Source: Labrys monachus (GTDB taxonomy: Bacteria; Pseudomonadota; Alphaproteobacteria; Rhizobiales; Labraceae). Taken from it: DNA of 64,000 bases. The number at the start of each line of letters is the position of its first letter. The first letter of the stretch is position 1. Below are positions 12,081-20,376 of this stretch, piece after piece. The DNA is taken from positions 2,747,501 to 2,811,500 of the forward strand of contig NZ_JAUSVK010000001.1 of assembly GCF_030814655.1 (NCBI RefSeq), given 5' to 3'. The notes beneath the pieces are model-generated. The model was not told the DNA's origin. It saw nothing but the letters and a program-made list of their open reading frames with translations, and did no database searches. Position numbers and translations under genes: made by a program.

Positions 12081-13021
12081 CGTCCGGCCTCCAACTGCTT
12101 GGCCTGGATGTGCTGGTAATAGGTGATCGGCACCACCAGGACGATCAGCAGGATCACGGCGACCGCGGATGCGGCCGGCCAGTCGCGGTTGGAGAAGAAC
12201 AGGTCCCACATCGACTTGCCGATCATCAGGGTGGAGGAGCCGCCGAGCAGGTCCGGGATCACGAATTCGCCGACGGCGGGGATGAAGCACAGCATGCAGC
12301 CGGCGATCACCCCCGGCAAAGACAGCGGGAAGGTGACCATCCAAAAGGCCCGGATCGGCTTGCAGCCGAGATCGGCTGCGGCCTCCAGCAGGGTCAGGTC
12401 CAGCTTCTCCAGCGTCGAATAGAGCGGCAGGATCATGAAGGGCAGATAGGAATAGACGATACCGATGAAGATCGCCCAATCCGTGTTGAGGATCTCCAGC
12501 GGGTGGGCCATGTCCACGAGGCCGATCTTGGAAAGGGCGAGGTTGAGCAGTCCTTCCGGCTTGAGGATGCCGATCCAGGCGTAGACCCGGATCAGGAACG
12601 AGGTCCAGAACGGCAGGATCACCAGCATCAGCAGGGTCGGGCGCAGGGTCTTGGGCGCGCGGGCCATGCCGTAGGCGATGGGGTAGCCGGTGAGCAGCAG
12701 CAGGACCGTCGACACCGAGGCGATGACGATGCTGGAGAAGTAGGACTTGATGTAGAGCGGGTCGCCGTCCTCGCCCCAGATGTTGAAGATGGCGGAGTAA
12801 TTGTCGAGGCTCAGCCCGGAGAAGAAGTCCGTCACGCTCTGCCAGGTGCCGTCGAAATTGAACTGCGGCAGATAGGGTGGGATGCCGAGGGCGGTCTCGC
12901 TGAGGGAAATCTTGAAGACGAGCAGGAAGGGGACGGCGAAGAAGGCCAGCAGCCAGAGATAGGGGACGGCGATCAGCAGGGTGCGGCCCGAAAACAGGCC
13001 CTTCCTGGAGGGGGATGCCAT
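12077..13021 (-). CDS. potH: Putrescine/polyamine ABC transporter permease PotH-like
   Basis: Permease partner of PotI, 314 aa. The first membrane segment begins LLIAVPYLWLLAFFAVPFLLVF (around residues 16-37) and about six segments in total are seen. The EAA loop lies in LLEAAADLGCKPIRAFWMVTFPLSLPG. The PotH-typical GEFVIPDLLGGSSTLMIGK follows. The start ATG at 13021 is 9 bases after the potG stop, and its last four bases overlap potI (ATGA), so the two are translationally coupled. Confidence 0.88.
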   Translation of the reverse strand: MASPSRKGLFSGRTLLIAVPYLWLLAFFAVPFLLVFKISLSETALGIPPYLPQFNFDGTWQSVTDFFSGLSLDNYSAIFNIWGEDGDPLYIKSYFSSIVIASVSTVLLLLTGYPIAYGMARAPKTLRPTLLMLVILPFWTSFLIRVYAWIGILKPEGLLNLALSKIGLVDMAHPLEILNTDWAIFIGIVYSYLPFMILPLYSTLEKLDLTLLEAAADLGCKPIRAFWMVTFPLSLPGVIAGCMLCFIPAVGEFVIPDLLGGSSTLMIGKSMWDLFFSNRDWPAASAVAVILLIVLVVPITYYQHIQAKQLEAGR

Positions 13022-13030
13022 GCGCGTCTC

Positions 13031-14221
13031 CTATTTCGTCAAGAGCACGCCGGCATCCGGCGCGAAGCTGACATGGACCTTGTCTTCCCAGCTGATCGGC
13101 CGCTCGACGAAGCGGCTCATATTGGCGGTGCTGACGCGGATGCGCTTGTCGAGCCCGGGGATGTCGACGACGTAATTGGTCCAGTCGCCGAGATAGCCGA
13201 TGTCGAAGACCTCGCCGCCGAGCGCGTTGATGTCGGTCGCCGGCGCATCGAACGAGATGCGCATCTTTTCCGGCCTGACGGCGAGATAGGCCGTCTGCCC
13301 GACGCTGACCCGCTCGTTGCTTTCGACCGTGAAGGTCCGCCCGGTGGCGGCGGAGGCGATGGAGACGGTGCTGCCTGCGCGCTCGGCGACCTTGCCCTCG
13401 AAGATGTTGATGTTGCCGATGAAATCGGCGACGTATTTGGAGTTGGGCTGCTCGTAGATCTCCCCGGGCGTGGCCACCTGGATCAGCTTGCCGTGGTCCA
13501 TGACGGCGATGCGGTCGGACATCGTCATCGCCTCTTCCTGGTCGTGCGTGACGATGACGAAGGTGATGCCGAGCTCGACCTGGATATCCATCAGTTCGAA
13601 CTGGGTCTCCTCGCGCAGCTTCTTGTCGAGGGCGCCGAGCGGCTCGTCCAGCAGCAGGACCTTGGGCTGCTTGGCGACGGCGCGGGCGAGCGCCACGCGT
13701 TGGCGCTGGCCGCCGGAGAGCTGATGGGGCTTGCGCGCGGAGAACTGCTCGAGCTTCACGAGCTTGAGCATCTGGGCGACGCGCTCGCCGATTTGCGCCT
13801 TCGGCATGCCGTCCATCTTCAGGCCGAAGGCGATGTTGTCCGCCACCGTCATATGGGGGAACAGCGCGTAGGACTGGAACATCATGTTGGTCGGCCGCTC
13901 ATAGGGCGGCACGCCGGCGAGATCCTTGCCTCCGAGGGTGATGCGGCCCGATGTCGGCTCCTCGAAGCCGGCGAGCATGCGCATCAACGTCGTCTTGCCG
14001 CAGCCGGACGGGCCGAGCAGGGAGAAGAATTCGCGCTCGTGAATGTCGAGGGAGACGTCGTTGACCGCGACGAAATCGCCGAACCGCTTCGTCACGTTTT
14101 CGAATCGTATCAGAGGGATGGCGTTCGGATCGTTCCATGGCTGGAATTTCCGGCGGACGCCGCCGATCGCCTTTTGCGACTTCACCGGCGCCGAGACGCC
14201 GACCCCCTCTGTCCCACTCAT
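13031..14221 (-). CDS. potG: Polyamine ABC transporter ATP-binding protein PotG-like
   Basis: ATPase of the importer, 396 aa. Walker A is GPSGCGKTT at residues 70-78, the signature is [14 protein letters not shown], Walker B is VLLLDEPLGALD, and the switch histidine is in VTHDQEEA. A C-terminal TOBE region of about 110 residues follows (LAVRPEKMRISF). The ATG at 14221 with upstream GGGGTG is preferred over the long open extension, which has no family similarity. It is the promoter-proximal gene of potG-potH-potI and faces puuA across a 383-base gap. Confidence 0.9.
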   Translation of the reverse strand: MSGTEGVGVSAPVKSQKAIGGVRRKFQPWNDPNAIPLIRFENVTKRFGDFVAVNDVSLDIHEREFFSLLGPSGCGKTTLMRMLAGFEEPTSGRITLGGKDLAGVPPYERPTNMMFQSYALFPHMTVADNIAFGLKMDGMPKAQIGERVAQMLKLVKLEQFSARKPHQLSGGQRQRVALARAVAKQPKVLLLDEPLGALDKKLREETQFELMDIQVELGITFVIVTHDQEEAMTMSDRIAVMDHGKLIQVATPGEIYEQPNSKYVADFIGNINIFEGKVAERAGSTVSIASAATGRTFTVESNERVSVGQTAYLAVRPEKMRISFDAPATDINALGGEVFDIGYLGDWTNYVVDIPGLDKRIRVSTANMSRFVERPISWEDKVHVSFAPDAGVLLTK

Positions 14222-14604
14222 GACACCCCAGCCGGCCGTTGCTCTTGCGTCCAGCCTAAACCGGTATGTTTGCTGCGGTCTACAGTGGAATCGCATGTAC
14301 CGGCGAATCCTCGGCAAGTATTTTGGGCAGCTGTTTTGCCGGCACAATGTCAAAGGTGTGACGCAGGCAGCCGCGAACCGATTTGACATTTCCGCGCGGC
14401 TGAAGGCAGTGTGCGCAAGCGTCGGTTCGCCGATGCCTCTTTTGCGCGTCTTCTCCAGGCGTGCAGCGCGTGCGCCTCCGCCGTCCTGAACCAAGGACCC
14501 GAACCGGAGGCCGGTCGCGCGATGGTCATCCCCGCGATGGCCGTCGAACAGGTTGCCGGCGCATGTTTCGGGTCGCCATCCTGCGTCGAGCGGGGGGAAG
14601 CCGC
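14222..14604. promoter_or_regulatory. Divergent pot/puu control region with inverted repeat
   Basis: This 383-base region between potG (minus) and puuA (plus) carries no gene I can support. It contains a perfect 9-bp inverted repeat, AATGTCAAA at 14346-14354 and TTTGACATT at 14382-14390, 27 bases apart. The arms place a TTGACA hexamer on each strand, but neither has a convincing -10 at normal spacing. The repeat could be a regulator site shared by polyamine uptake and catabolism; this is inference. Confidence 0.45.
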
Positions 14605-16044
14605 ATGTGTGCGACGATGAGCAGAAAAAAGAAAACGGACAAGCCGGAAAAGTCCGAGCCGGCCGATCGCGACGTCGCGTCGGCGCGCGGGATTTCCGGC
14701 GTGGAGCGCGCCAAGGAATGGTTCGGCGCCCGCACGATCGAGGAGATCGAATGCCTGGTCCCCGACCAGGGCGGCGTCGCCCGCGGCAAGATCATGCCGG
14801 TGTCGAAATTCCTGAAGTCGCCGGTGATGAACCTGCCGCTGTCGATCTTCTACCAGTGCATCACCGGCGAATATCCCGCCTATGAGGGCCTGGTCGACGC
14901 GGTCGAGGCCGACACCGACATGTTCATGCAGCCCGACTGGGGAACGCTGACCTCGGTGCCCTGGGCGATGGACCCGACGGCGCAGGTGATCCATGACGCC
15001 GTGACCCGCGACGGCAGGCCGGTGGAGCAGGCCCCGCGGCAGGTGCTGCGGCGCGTCCGCGACTTCTATCGCAAGAAGGGCTGGCTGCCCGTGGTGGCGC
15101 CGGAGATCGAGTTCTATCTGGTCGAGCCCAACACCGATGCGGACTATCCGCTGAAGCCGCCGGTCGGCCGCTCCGGCCGGCCCGAGATCGGGCGCCAGGG
15201 CTATTCCATCTCGGCGGTGAACGAGTTCGACGCCCTGTTCGAGGACATCTACAAATATTCCGAGCAGCAGGGCCTGGAGATCGACACGCTGATCCATGAG
15301 GACGGCGCCGCCCAGATGGAGATCAACCTGCGGCACGGCGATCCGCTGGAACTGGCCGACCAGGTCTTCCTGTTCAAGCGGACGATCCGCGAGGCCTCTC
15401 TCCAGCACAAGATCTATGCGACCTTCATGGCCAAGCCGATCGCCGGCGAACCCGGCTCGGCCCTGCATATCCACCAGTCGATCGTCGATGCCGAGACGGG
15501 GAACAACATCTTCTCCGATCCGGATACGGGCGCGCCGACGCCGCTGTTCTTCTCCTTCCTCGCCGGGCAGCAGAAATATCTGCCGGCCATCATGTGCATG
15601 CTCGCGCCCTATGTGAATTCCTATCGCCGCCTCACCCGCGACAGCATGGCGCCGATCAACGTGCAATGGGGCTACGACAACCGCACCGCCGGCCTGCGCG
15701 TGCCGCCGTCCGGCCCGGAGGCGCGCCGCGTCGAAAACCGCGTGCCGTCGTCCGACGCCAACCCTTATCTCGCCATCGCCGCGGTCCTGGCGGCGGGGTA
15801 TCTCGGCATGACTGAAGAACTCGAGGCGACGTCGCCGATCGAGACGGACGCCAAGAACAGGGACTATGAACTGCCGCGCGGGCTGCTGGAGGCCGTCGCC
15901 GAACTCGAGGACAGCGAGCCGGTCAAGCAGATCCTCGGATCGTCCTTCGTCACCGCCTTCAGCGCGATCAAGAAGCAGGAATACGAGACCTTCATGCGGG
16001 TGATCAGCCCGTGGGAGCGGGAGCATCTCCTGCTCAACGTGTGA
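14605..16044 (+). CDS. puuA: Gamma-glutamylputrescine synthetase (glutamine synthetase family)
   Basis: ATP-dependent ligation of glutamate to putrescine, the first step of the Puu pathway (479 aa, family about 470). The glutamine-synthetase catalytic core shows APEIEFYLVEP (metal-binding glutamates), HEDGAAQMEINLRHG, GSALHIHQSIVD (catalytic histidine) and the C-terminal NRTAGLRVPPSGPEARRVENRVP. This is a PuuA/GlnA3-type protein rather than canonical GlnA. The ATG at 14605 follows GGGGGAAG; an ATG four codons later (MSRKKK) is an alternative. It is followed 24 bases later by puuB and diverges from the pot operon, which supports the putrescine role. Confidence 0.87.
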   Translation: MCATMSRKKKTDKPEKSEPADRDVASARGISGVERAKEWFGARTIEEIECLVPDQGGVARGKIMPVSKFLKSPVMNLPLSIFYQCITGEYPAYEGLVDAVEADTDMFMQPDWGTLTSVPWAMDPTAQVIHDAVTRDGRPVEQAPRQVLRRVRDFYRKKGWLPVVAPEIEFYLVEPNTDADYPLKPPVGRSGRPEIGRQGYSISAVNEFDALFEDIYKYSEQQGLEIDTLIHEDGAAQMEINLRHGDPLELADQVFLFKRTIREASLQHKIYATFMAKPIAGEPGSALHIHQSIVDAETGNNIFSDPDTGAPTPLFFSFLAGQQKYLPAIMCMLAPYVNSYRRLTRDSMAPINVQWGYDNRTAGLRVPPSGPEARRVENRVPSSDANPYLAIAAVLAAGYLGMTEELEATSPIETDAKNRDYELPRGLLEAVAELEDSEPVKQILGSSFVTAFSAIKKQEYETFMRVISPWEREHLLLNV

Positions 16045-16068
16045 GGGGCGGCGAGCCGGCGCGACATC

Positions 16069-17358
16069 ATGGTTGAGAACACCGGCCATCCGGCCGAGTC
16101 CTACTACACGGCGACGGCCCGCGCTTTGCCGGCCCAACCCGTCCTGGAGGGCGGGCACCGCGCGGATGTGTGCATCGTCGGGGCCGGCTATACCGGCCTC
16201 GGCGCCGCCCTTGCGCTCGCCCGGCGCGGGCTTTCGGTGGCCGTGCTCGAGGCTGCGGAGATCGGCTCGGGAGCATCGGGCCGCAATGGCGGGCAGATCC
16301 ATTCCGGCCAGCGGCGCGATCAGGACTATCTGGAGCATGCCGTCGGCCTCGACGGCGCCAAGGCGCTCTGGCGCATGGCCGAAGATGCCAAGGCCCATCT
16401 CAAGCGCCTGATCGCCGAGGAGACGATCGCGTGCGACTACAAGCGCGGTATGCTGGTCGCCGACCACAAGCCGCATTTCGTGGCCCTCTCGCGCGCTTAT
16501 GCGGAAAAGCTGCGCACCGTCTACGGCTATGACCAGGCCGAGGCCGTCGGCCGGGAGGAATTGCAGGCCATGCTCGGGGCTACCGGCTATTATGGCGGCT
16601 TCCTCGACCATGACGGCGGCCACCTCCATCCCCTCAATTTCGCCCTGGGGATGGCGAGGGCCGCCCTGGCGAGCGGCGCCCGCGTGTTCGAGCGTTCCCG
16701 CGCGCTGAGCTATACGGCCGAAGGCGGCAAGGCGACCGTGCGCACCGCCAGGGGCAGCATCGCCGCCGACTGGCTGATCCTCGCCGGCGACGGCTATCTC
16801 TCCGGCCTCGATGCCTATACCGAGGCGCGGGTCATGCCGATCAACAATTTCATCCTGGCGACCGAGCCGTTTTCGCCGGAGGAGGCGAAGGCGCTGATCC
16901 GCGACGACGTCGCGGTCGCGGACAGCCGCTTCGTCGTCAATTATTACCGGCTTTCCGCGGACAGGCGCCTCCTCTTCGGGGGAGGCGAGAATTACCGGAA
17001 CGGATTTCCCTCCGACATGAAGGGCTTCGTGCGCAAGCGCATGCTGAAGGTCTTCCCCCAGCTTGCCGGCCGCCGCATCGACTATGCCTGGGGCGGCACG
17101 CTCGGCATCACCACCACGCGCCTGCCCTTCGTGCGGCGCCTCGCGCCGAACGTGCTGACCGCCTCCGGTTATTCGGGGCAGGGCGTGATGCTCGCGCCCT
17201 ATTTCGGCAAGGTCCTCGCCGATGCCACGGCCTCCGTCCTCGGCGAGTTCGACCGTCTCGCGGCTCTCTCGACGCCCGCCTTTCCCGGTGGGCGGCTTCT
17301 GCGCTGGCCGACCCTCGTCGCAGCCATGAGCTATTTCGCCCTGCGCGACAGGATCTGA
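16069..17358 (+). CDS. puuB: Gamma-glutamylputrescine oxidase (FAD-dependent)
   Basis: DAO-family flavoprotein of 429 aa. The N-terminal dinucleotide motif is VCIVGAGYTGLGAALALARRG at about residues 34-54, followed by GSGASGRNGGQIHSG, which is typical of PuuB/OrdL oxidases. The C-terminus has GYSGQGVMLAPYFGK, the FAD-contacting block. It oxidises gamma-glutamylputrescine to the aldehyde with release of ammonia. It lies directly behind puuA, so the pair gives the first two pathway steps; the aldehyde dehydrogenase and the PuuD hydrolase are not in the window. Confidence 0.87.
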   Translation: MVENTGHPAESYYTATARALPAQPVLEGGHRADVCIVGAGYTGLGAALALARRGLSVAVLEAAEIGSGASGRNGGQIHSGQRRDQDYLEHAVGLDGAKALWRMAEDAKAHLKRLIAEETIACDYKRGMLVADHKPHFVALSRAYAEKLRTVYGYDQAEAVGREELQAMLGATGYYGGFLDHDGGHLHPLNFALGMARAALASGARVFERSRALSYTAEGGKATVRTARGSIAADWLILAGDGYLSGLDAYTEARVMPINNFILATEPFSPEEAKALIRDDVAVADSRFVVNYYRLSADRRLLFGGGENYRNGFPSDMKGFVRKRMLKVFPQLAGRRIDYAWGGTLGITTTRLPFVRRLAPNVLTASGYSGQGVMLAPYFGKVLADATASVLGEFDRLAALSTPAFPGGRLLRWPTLVAAMSYFALRDRI

Positions 17359-17379
17359 GGCGCCCGCAGGCGCGCCCTC

Positions 17380-17940
17380 TCAGGAAGCTGCGACCAGGCG
17401 CCGCATCCGCGCCAGCCGGCGGCGGAAAAGATCGGGATCGCCGAAGGCGCGCGCCGCGACCAGCGCGCCCTGGATGCCGGCGACGACCTCCTCCGCCAGG
17501 TCCCGGGCCACGGCCTCGCCCCGCCCCGAGCGCAGGAGGGCGGCGGCCAGCGCATCGCGCCAGGCGACGAAATAGGCGTTGATGCGCACGGCGAACCGGT
17601 CGCGCACGTCGCCCAGCGCGAACACGCCGACGATGCAGACCCGTTCGCCGGAACGGAAATAGCGGTCCGTCTCGGCGAACATCGCCTCGATCGCGCCGGC
17701 CGGATCGCCGTCGCGCCGCAACGGCTCGAAGATGTTGTTCTCGAACCAGGCATCGATGCCGTCGAGCACGGCGGCGGCCATCTCCTCCTTTCCGCCGGGA
17801 AAGAAGTGATAGAGGCTTCCCTTGCCCAGCCCGGTGTGCCGGCTGATCAAGGTGAGGCTCGCCCCCTCGTAGCCATGGGTGCGGAACACCTCCGTCAGGG
17901 CCGGAAGGATGTCGCTTCGCTCACGCGGCATCCGAGCCAT
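17380..17940 (-). CDS. TetR family transcriptional regulator
   Basis: Regulator of 186 aa. The N-terminal helix-turn-helix spans about residues 8-54 (TEVFRTHGYEGASLTLISRH then GLGKGSLYHFFPGGKEEM). The C-terminal ligand domain is of the short, AcrR/LmrA-like type. It is the second gene of an operon, 6 bases after the DUF1348 gene. The operon promoter overlaps a perfect palindromic operator, so autorepression is likely. The inducer is unknown. It ends convergent with puuB and is probably unrelated to it. Confidence 0.86.
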   Translation of the reverse strand: MARMPRERSDILPALTEVFRTHGYEGASLTLISRHTGLGKGSLYHFFPGGKEEMAAAVLDGIDAWFENNIFEPLRRDGDPAGAIEAMFAETDRYFRSGERVCIVGVFALGDVRDRFAVRINAYFVAWRDALAAALLRSGRGEAVARDLAEEVVAGIQGALVAARAFGDPDLFRRRLARMRRLVAAS

Positions 17941-17946
17941 GCGGCG

Positions 17947-18420
17947 TCACAGCCCGAGATCGCTGAGCCCCGGATGATCGGCGGGGCGCGGGCCGGAGCG
18001 ATCCCAATGGAACTTTCGCTCGTCGGCGCCGATCGCCAGGTCGTTGATGCTGGCATGGCGCAAGGCCATCAGCCCGTCGGCGTCGAACTGCCAGTTCTCG
18101 TTGCCGTAGGAACGATACCATCGGCCTTCGTCGTCATGCCACTCATAGGCGAAGCGCACCGCGATGCGATCGCCGTCGAAGGCCCACAATTCCTTGATCA
18201 GCCGATAATCGTGTTCCCGCTGCCATTTGCGGGTGAGGAACTCGACGATCTGCGCGCGGCCCTGGGGGAACTCGGCGCGGTTGCGCCAGCGGCTGTCGGC
18301 CGTATAGGCGAGCGAGACCCTTTGCGGGTCGCAGCTGTTCCAGCCATCCTCGGCGGCGCGCACCTTCGGAATGGCGGTCTCGCGGGTAAAGGGCGGGAAG
18401 GGCGGTCGGGGCTCGCTCAT
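17947..18420 (-). CDS. DUF1348 / NTF2-like (SnoaL-type) protein
   Basis: A 157-residue cone-fold protein of the DUF1348 family. Hallmarks are [33 protein letters not shown], and [19 protein letters not shown] followed by [11 protein letters not shown]. Family members are common behind TetR regulators, but I know of no established reaction. The ATG at 18420 has GGAGA upstream and is preferred over the ATG at 18438. The promoter and operator lie immediately upstream, so it is likely induced by a small molecule sensed by the co-transcribed TetR protein. Confidence 0.85.
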   Translation of the reverse strand: MSEPRPPFPPFTRETAIPKVRAAEDGWNSCDPQRVSLAYTADSRWRNRAEFPQGRAQIVEFLTRKWQREHDYRLIKELWAFDGDRIAVRFAYEWHDDEGRWYRSYGNENWQFDADGLMALRHASINDLAIGADERKFHWDRSGPRPADHPGLSDLGL

Positions 18421-18451
18421 TGGTGTTCTCCATATCAAATACCGTCATCGA

Positions 18452-18480
18452 TTTGTACCGATCGGTACAATCATCGTCAA
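18452..18480 (-). promoter_or_regulatory. Promoter with overlapping TetR-type operator
   Basis: On the minus strand, TTGACG (18475-18480) is followed by a 17-base spacer and TACAAA (18452-18457), a good sigma-70 promoter. A perfect 18-bp palindrome, TTGTACCGATCGGTACAA, occupies 18453-18470 and covers the -10 and most of the spacer. A repressor bound there would block polymerase. The co-transcribed TetR protein is the obvious candidate. Confidence 0.8.
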
Positions 18481-18857
18481 GCGTGGAGCGCCCATCGACG
18501 GAACCATGCCGATTGTGCATGGCGGCGATGCAAGGATAGAAGACCGTATGTCTCGTATTGATGCGCGCCAGGCTCGCTGCGCCCTGCGCGAGGAGAAGGT
18601 GGCGTGCATCGCCAGGTGCCGCCACGGGCAGCAGGACCGGGCGAGGGCGTGGGTCCGGAGGGCCGATTTTCCGGTGTTTTCAAGCGGTTGGCGTCGCTGT
18701 CCTTGCGAAACTGTCGGAACGATCCCATGTAACGAGGCGTCGGCCCGGCATTCCTGCAAGGCGTCGGGCGGCGTTTAGGAAGCCGTTGCGGTTGTGCAAG
18801 GGGCGGTCACTCTTCTCTTGATCACAATTATTTCAATCCGAAGCGTCTCGTTTTCTA
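18481..18857. other. Intergenic stretch without supported gene
   Basis: Between the tetR operon promoter and the first secreted-peptide promoter I find no reading frame with a ribosome-binding site, signal peptide or recognisable domain. Overlapping open frames exist on both strands, but their coding bias is inconsistent. I see no repeats here. Confidence 0.4.
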
Positions 18858-18886
18858 TTGCCATGTGAGACGCACCGTCTTATAAC
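18858..18886 (+). promoter_or_regulatory. Sigma-70 type promoter of the secreted small-protein cluster
   Basis: TTGCCA (18858-18863), a 17-base spacer, and TATAAC (18881-18886), ending 49 bases upstream of the ATG of the first secreted small protein. The surrounding sequence is locally AT-richer than its neighbours, as expected for a promoter. Confidence 0.6.
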
Positions 18887-18935
18887 CTCCCTCAACGGAC
18901 GACGCACTGCCGCCCGATCATCAAGGACAAAAATC

Positions 18936-19184
18936 ATGAAGACGATCATTGTTTCATCGCTGGCTGCCGCGGGTCTGGCTCTCTCGATCTCCTCGGCCTT
19001 CGCTTTCAGCAACAGCCCCGATGGCCAGGTCATCACCGGCGGCAACGTCCCGGCGGTCACCAGCCACCAGTCGGCCCCCGCCCACTTCCTGTCGGGCGCC
19101 GCGCAGGCCGACAGCGATTTCGGCCTCTCCTCGAATGCCGTCGAGGGCCGTGACTTCCTCGCTGCCCAGAAGGGCCGCTACTGA
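18936..19184 (+). CDS. Small secreted protein, paralogue 1 of 3, unknown function
   Basis: An 82-residue protein that I do not recognise. Residues 1-23 form a clear Sec signal peptide ending SSAFA. The mature part is about 59 residues, has no cysteine, starts FSNSPDGQVITGGNVPAVTS and ends FGLSSNAVEGRDFLAAQKGRY (the last 21 residues). AAGGAC lies 10 bases before the ATG. It is the first of three tandem paralogues that share the signal peptide, the FSNSP motif and the FGLSSNAxxGR block. It is probably periplasmic or secreted. Confidence 0.8.
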   Translation: MKTIIVSSLAAAGLALSISSAFAFSNSPDGQVITGGNVPAVTSHQSAPAHFLSGAAQADSDFGLSSNAVEGRDFLAAQKGRY

Positions 19185-19398
19185 CTCTGACGGCTCCCTC
19201 GGGAGCCGGTCTCCGCCGCATCGAACGCCGGCGGGGGCGACCGTAAAGTGGGTGGACGGGACGCAAGGCCGCAAGGCCGGCCCCGCCGCCCGGCAGGAGC
19301 GGGCGGCACGCTGCGTTGCGTGACCGCCTCGAGCCTCCTGCCTTTTCTTCCAGACGATGGATCGCCGGACCGCCGGCATCCTTTTCAGGACGACGACC

Positions 19399-19713
19399 AT
19401 GAAGACCCTTGTTGTTTCCACCCTGGCTGCGGCGGGCCTGGCCCTGTCGATTTCCTCCGCCTTCGCCTTCTCCAACAGCCCGCAGGGCCAGGTGATCATC
19501 GGCGGCGAAGCCCCGGCCGTCACCAGCTACGCCGCCCCTGACGCCGCCGCCCCCCAGGCCCGCTTCCTCTCCGGCCATGTTTATGGCCAGCGCGCTTCCG
19601 AGGACGGCACCCCGAGCCAGAGCTTCGGCCTCTCCTCCAATGCCATCCAGGGCCGCGAATTCCATGCCGTCCAGCAGGGCGGCCACTGGCTCAACGACGA
19701 AGGCGGCGAATAA
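19399..19713 (+). CDS. Small secreted protein, paralogue 2 of 3, unknown function
   Basis: A 104-residue member of the tandem family. The signal peptide (residues 1-23, ending SSAFA) is almost identical to paralogue 1, and the mature start FSNSPQGQVIIGGEAPAVTS is conserved. It has an insertion rich in Ala and Pro after residue 43, and a divergent C-terminus (FGLSSNAIQGREF then HAVQQGGHWLNDEGGE) instead of the KGRY end of the other two. No cysteines. AGGAC precedes the ATG at 19399. The function is unknown; the C-terminal divergence suggests this copy is changing role or ligand. Confidence 0.78.
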   Translation: MKTLVVSTLAAAGLALSISSAFAFSNSPQGQVIIGGEAPAVTSYAAPDAAAPQARFLSGHVYGQRASEDGTPSQSFGLSSNAIQGREFHAVQQGGHWLNDEGGE

Positions 19714-19871
19714 GCCCACCGCCTGAGACGACGGGGCCGACCGGCCCCGCCCGATACCGCCTCCCGACCACCCCGAGCGACCGCTCACGCTTTTTCATCA
19801 CCCCAGCCCTTTCGACCGATGCCCTTTGCCGGACTGATATGCCGAAGGACTTTTTCCAAGGACCTGCCATC

Positions 19872-20129
19872 ATGAAGACCGTTCTCCTCTCCTCCCTCAC
19901 CGCCGCCGCCCTCGCTCTGTCGATCTCCTCGGCTTTCGCCCTTTCCAACAGCCCCGAGGGCCGCGTCATCGTCGGCGGCAACGCACCGGCCATCACCGCC
20001 ACCAGCCATGACAATGCCGCGCCGCGCCACTTCCTCTCCGGCTCCGAGCAGACCGATCCCGATTTCGGCCTCTCCTCCAATGCCGTCGAAGGCCGCGACT
20101 TCCTCAACGCCCAGAAGGGCCGCTATTGA
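19872..20129 (+). CDS. Small secreted protein, paralogue 3 of 3, unknown function
   Basis: An 85-residue paralogue. The signal peptide ends SSAFA at residue 23. The mature protein begins LSNSPEGRVIVGGNAPAIT and ends FGLSSNAVEGRDFLNAQKGRY (21 residues), matching paralogue 1 with one substitution. AAGGAC precedes the ATG at 19872. It is followed by a strong intrinsic terminator at 20202-20236, which probably closes the cluster. No function is assigned. Confidence 0.8.
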   Translation: MKTVLLSSLTAAALALSISSAFALSNSPEGRVIVGGNAPAITATSHDNAAPRHFLSGSEQTDPDFGLSSNAVEGRDFLNAQKGRY

Positions 20130-20201
20130 GCCCTGACCGCCATCTGTTGCCTGCCGGCAAGGGTTTGCTTCCCCTCTTCCCTACCGCATCGGCAATGGAC
20201 G

Positions 20202-20236
20202 AACGCCGCGCCTCCCCTCCAGGGCGCGGCGTTTTT
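20202..20236 (+). terminator. Intrinsic terminator after the small-protein cluster
   Basis: A perfect 11-bp stem, AACGCCGCGCC at 20202-20212 and GGCGCGGCGTT at 20223-20233, with a 10-base loop and a run of T at 20232-20236. It is the best rho-independent terminator in the window. Confidence 0.85.
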
Positions 20237-20376
20237 CGTTTGAGACCAGGAGAGAGACGAGGCGCCGGCTGCACGCAGATGTGAAGGGCGCCATCCGGCG
20301 GGGGCGTCGCGCGGCCTTGCGGAAGCCGGCGGAATCCGGAAAGCACGGAGGCGACATCGAAGAGGATTTCCCGCCC

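Noticed and set aside
14383-14411. TTGACA in the pot-puu gap as a puuA promoter
   Set aside because: The sequence at the -10 position (GCAGTG) is far from consensus; the hexamer is better explained as one arm of the inverted repeat.
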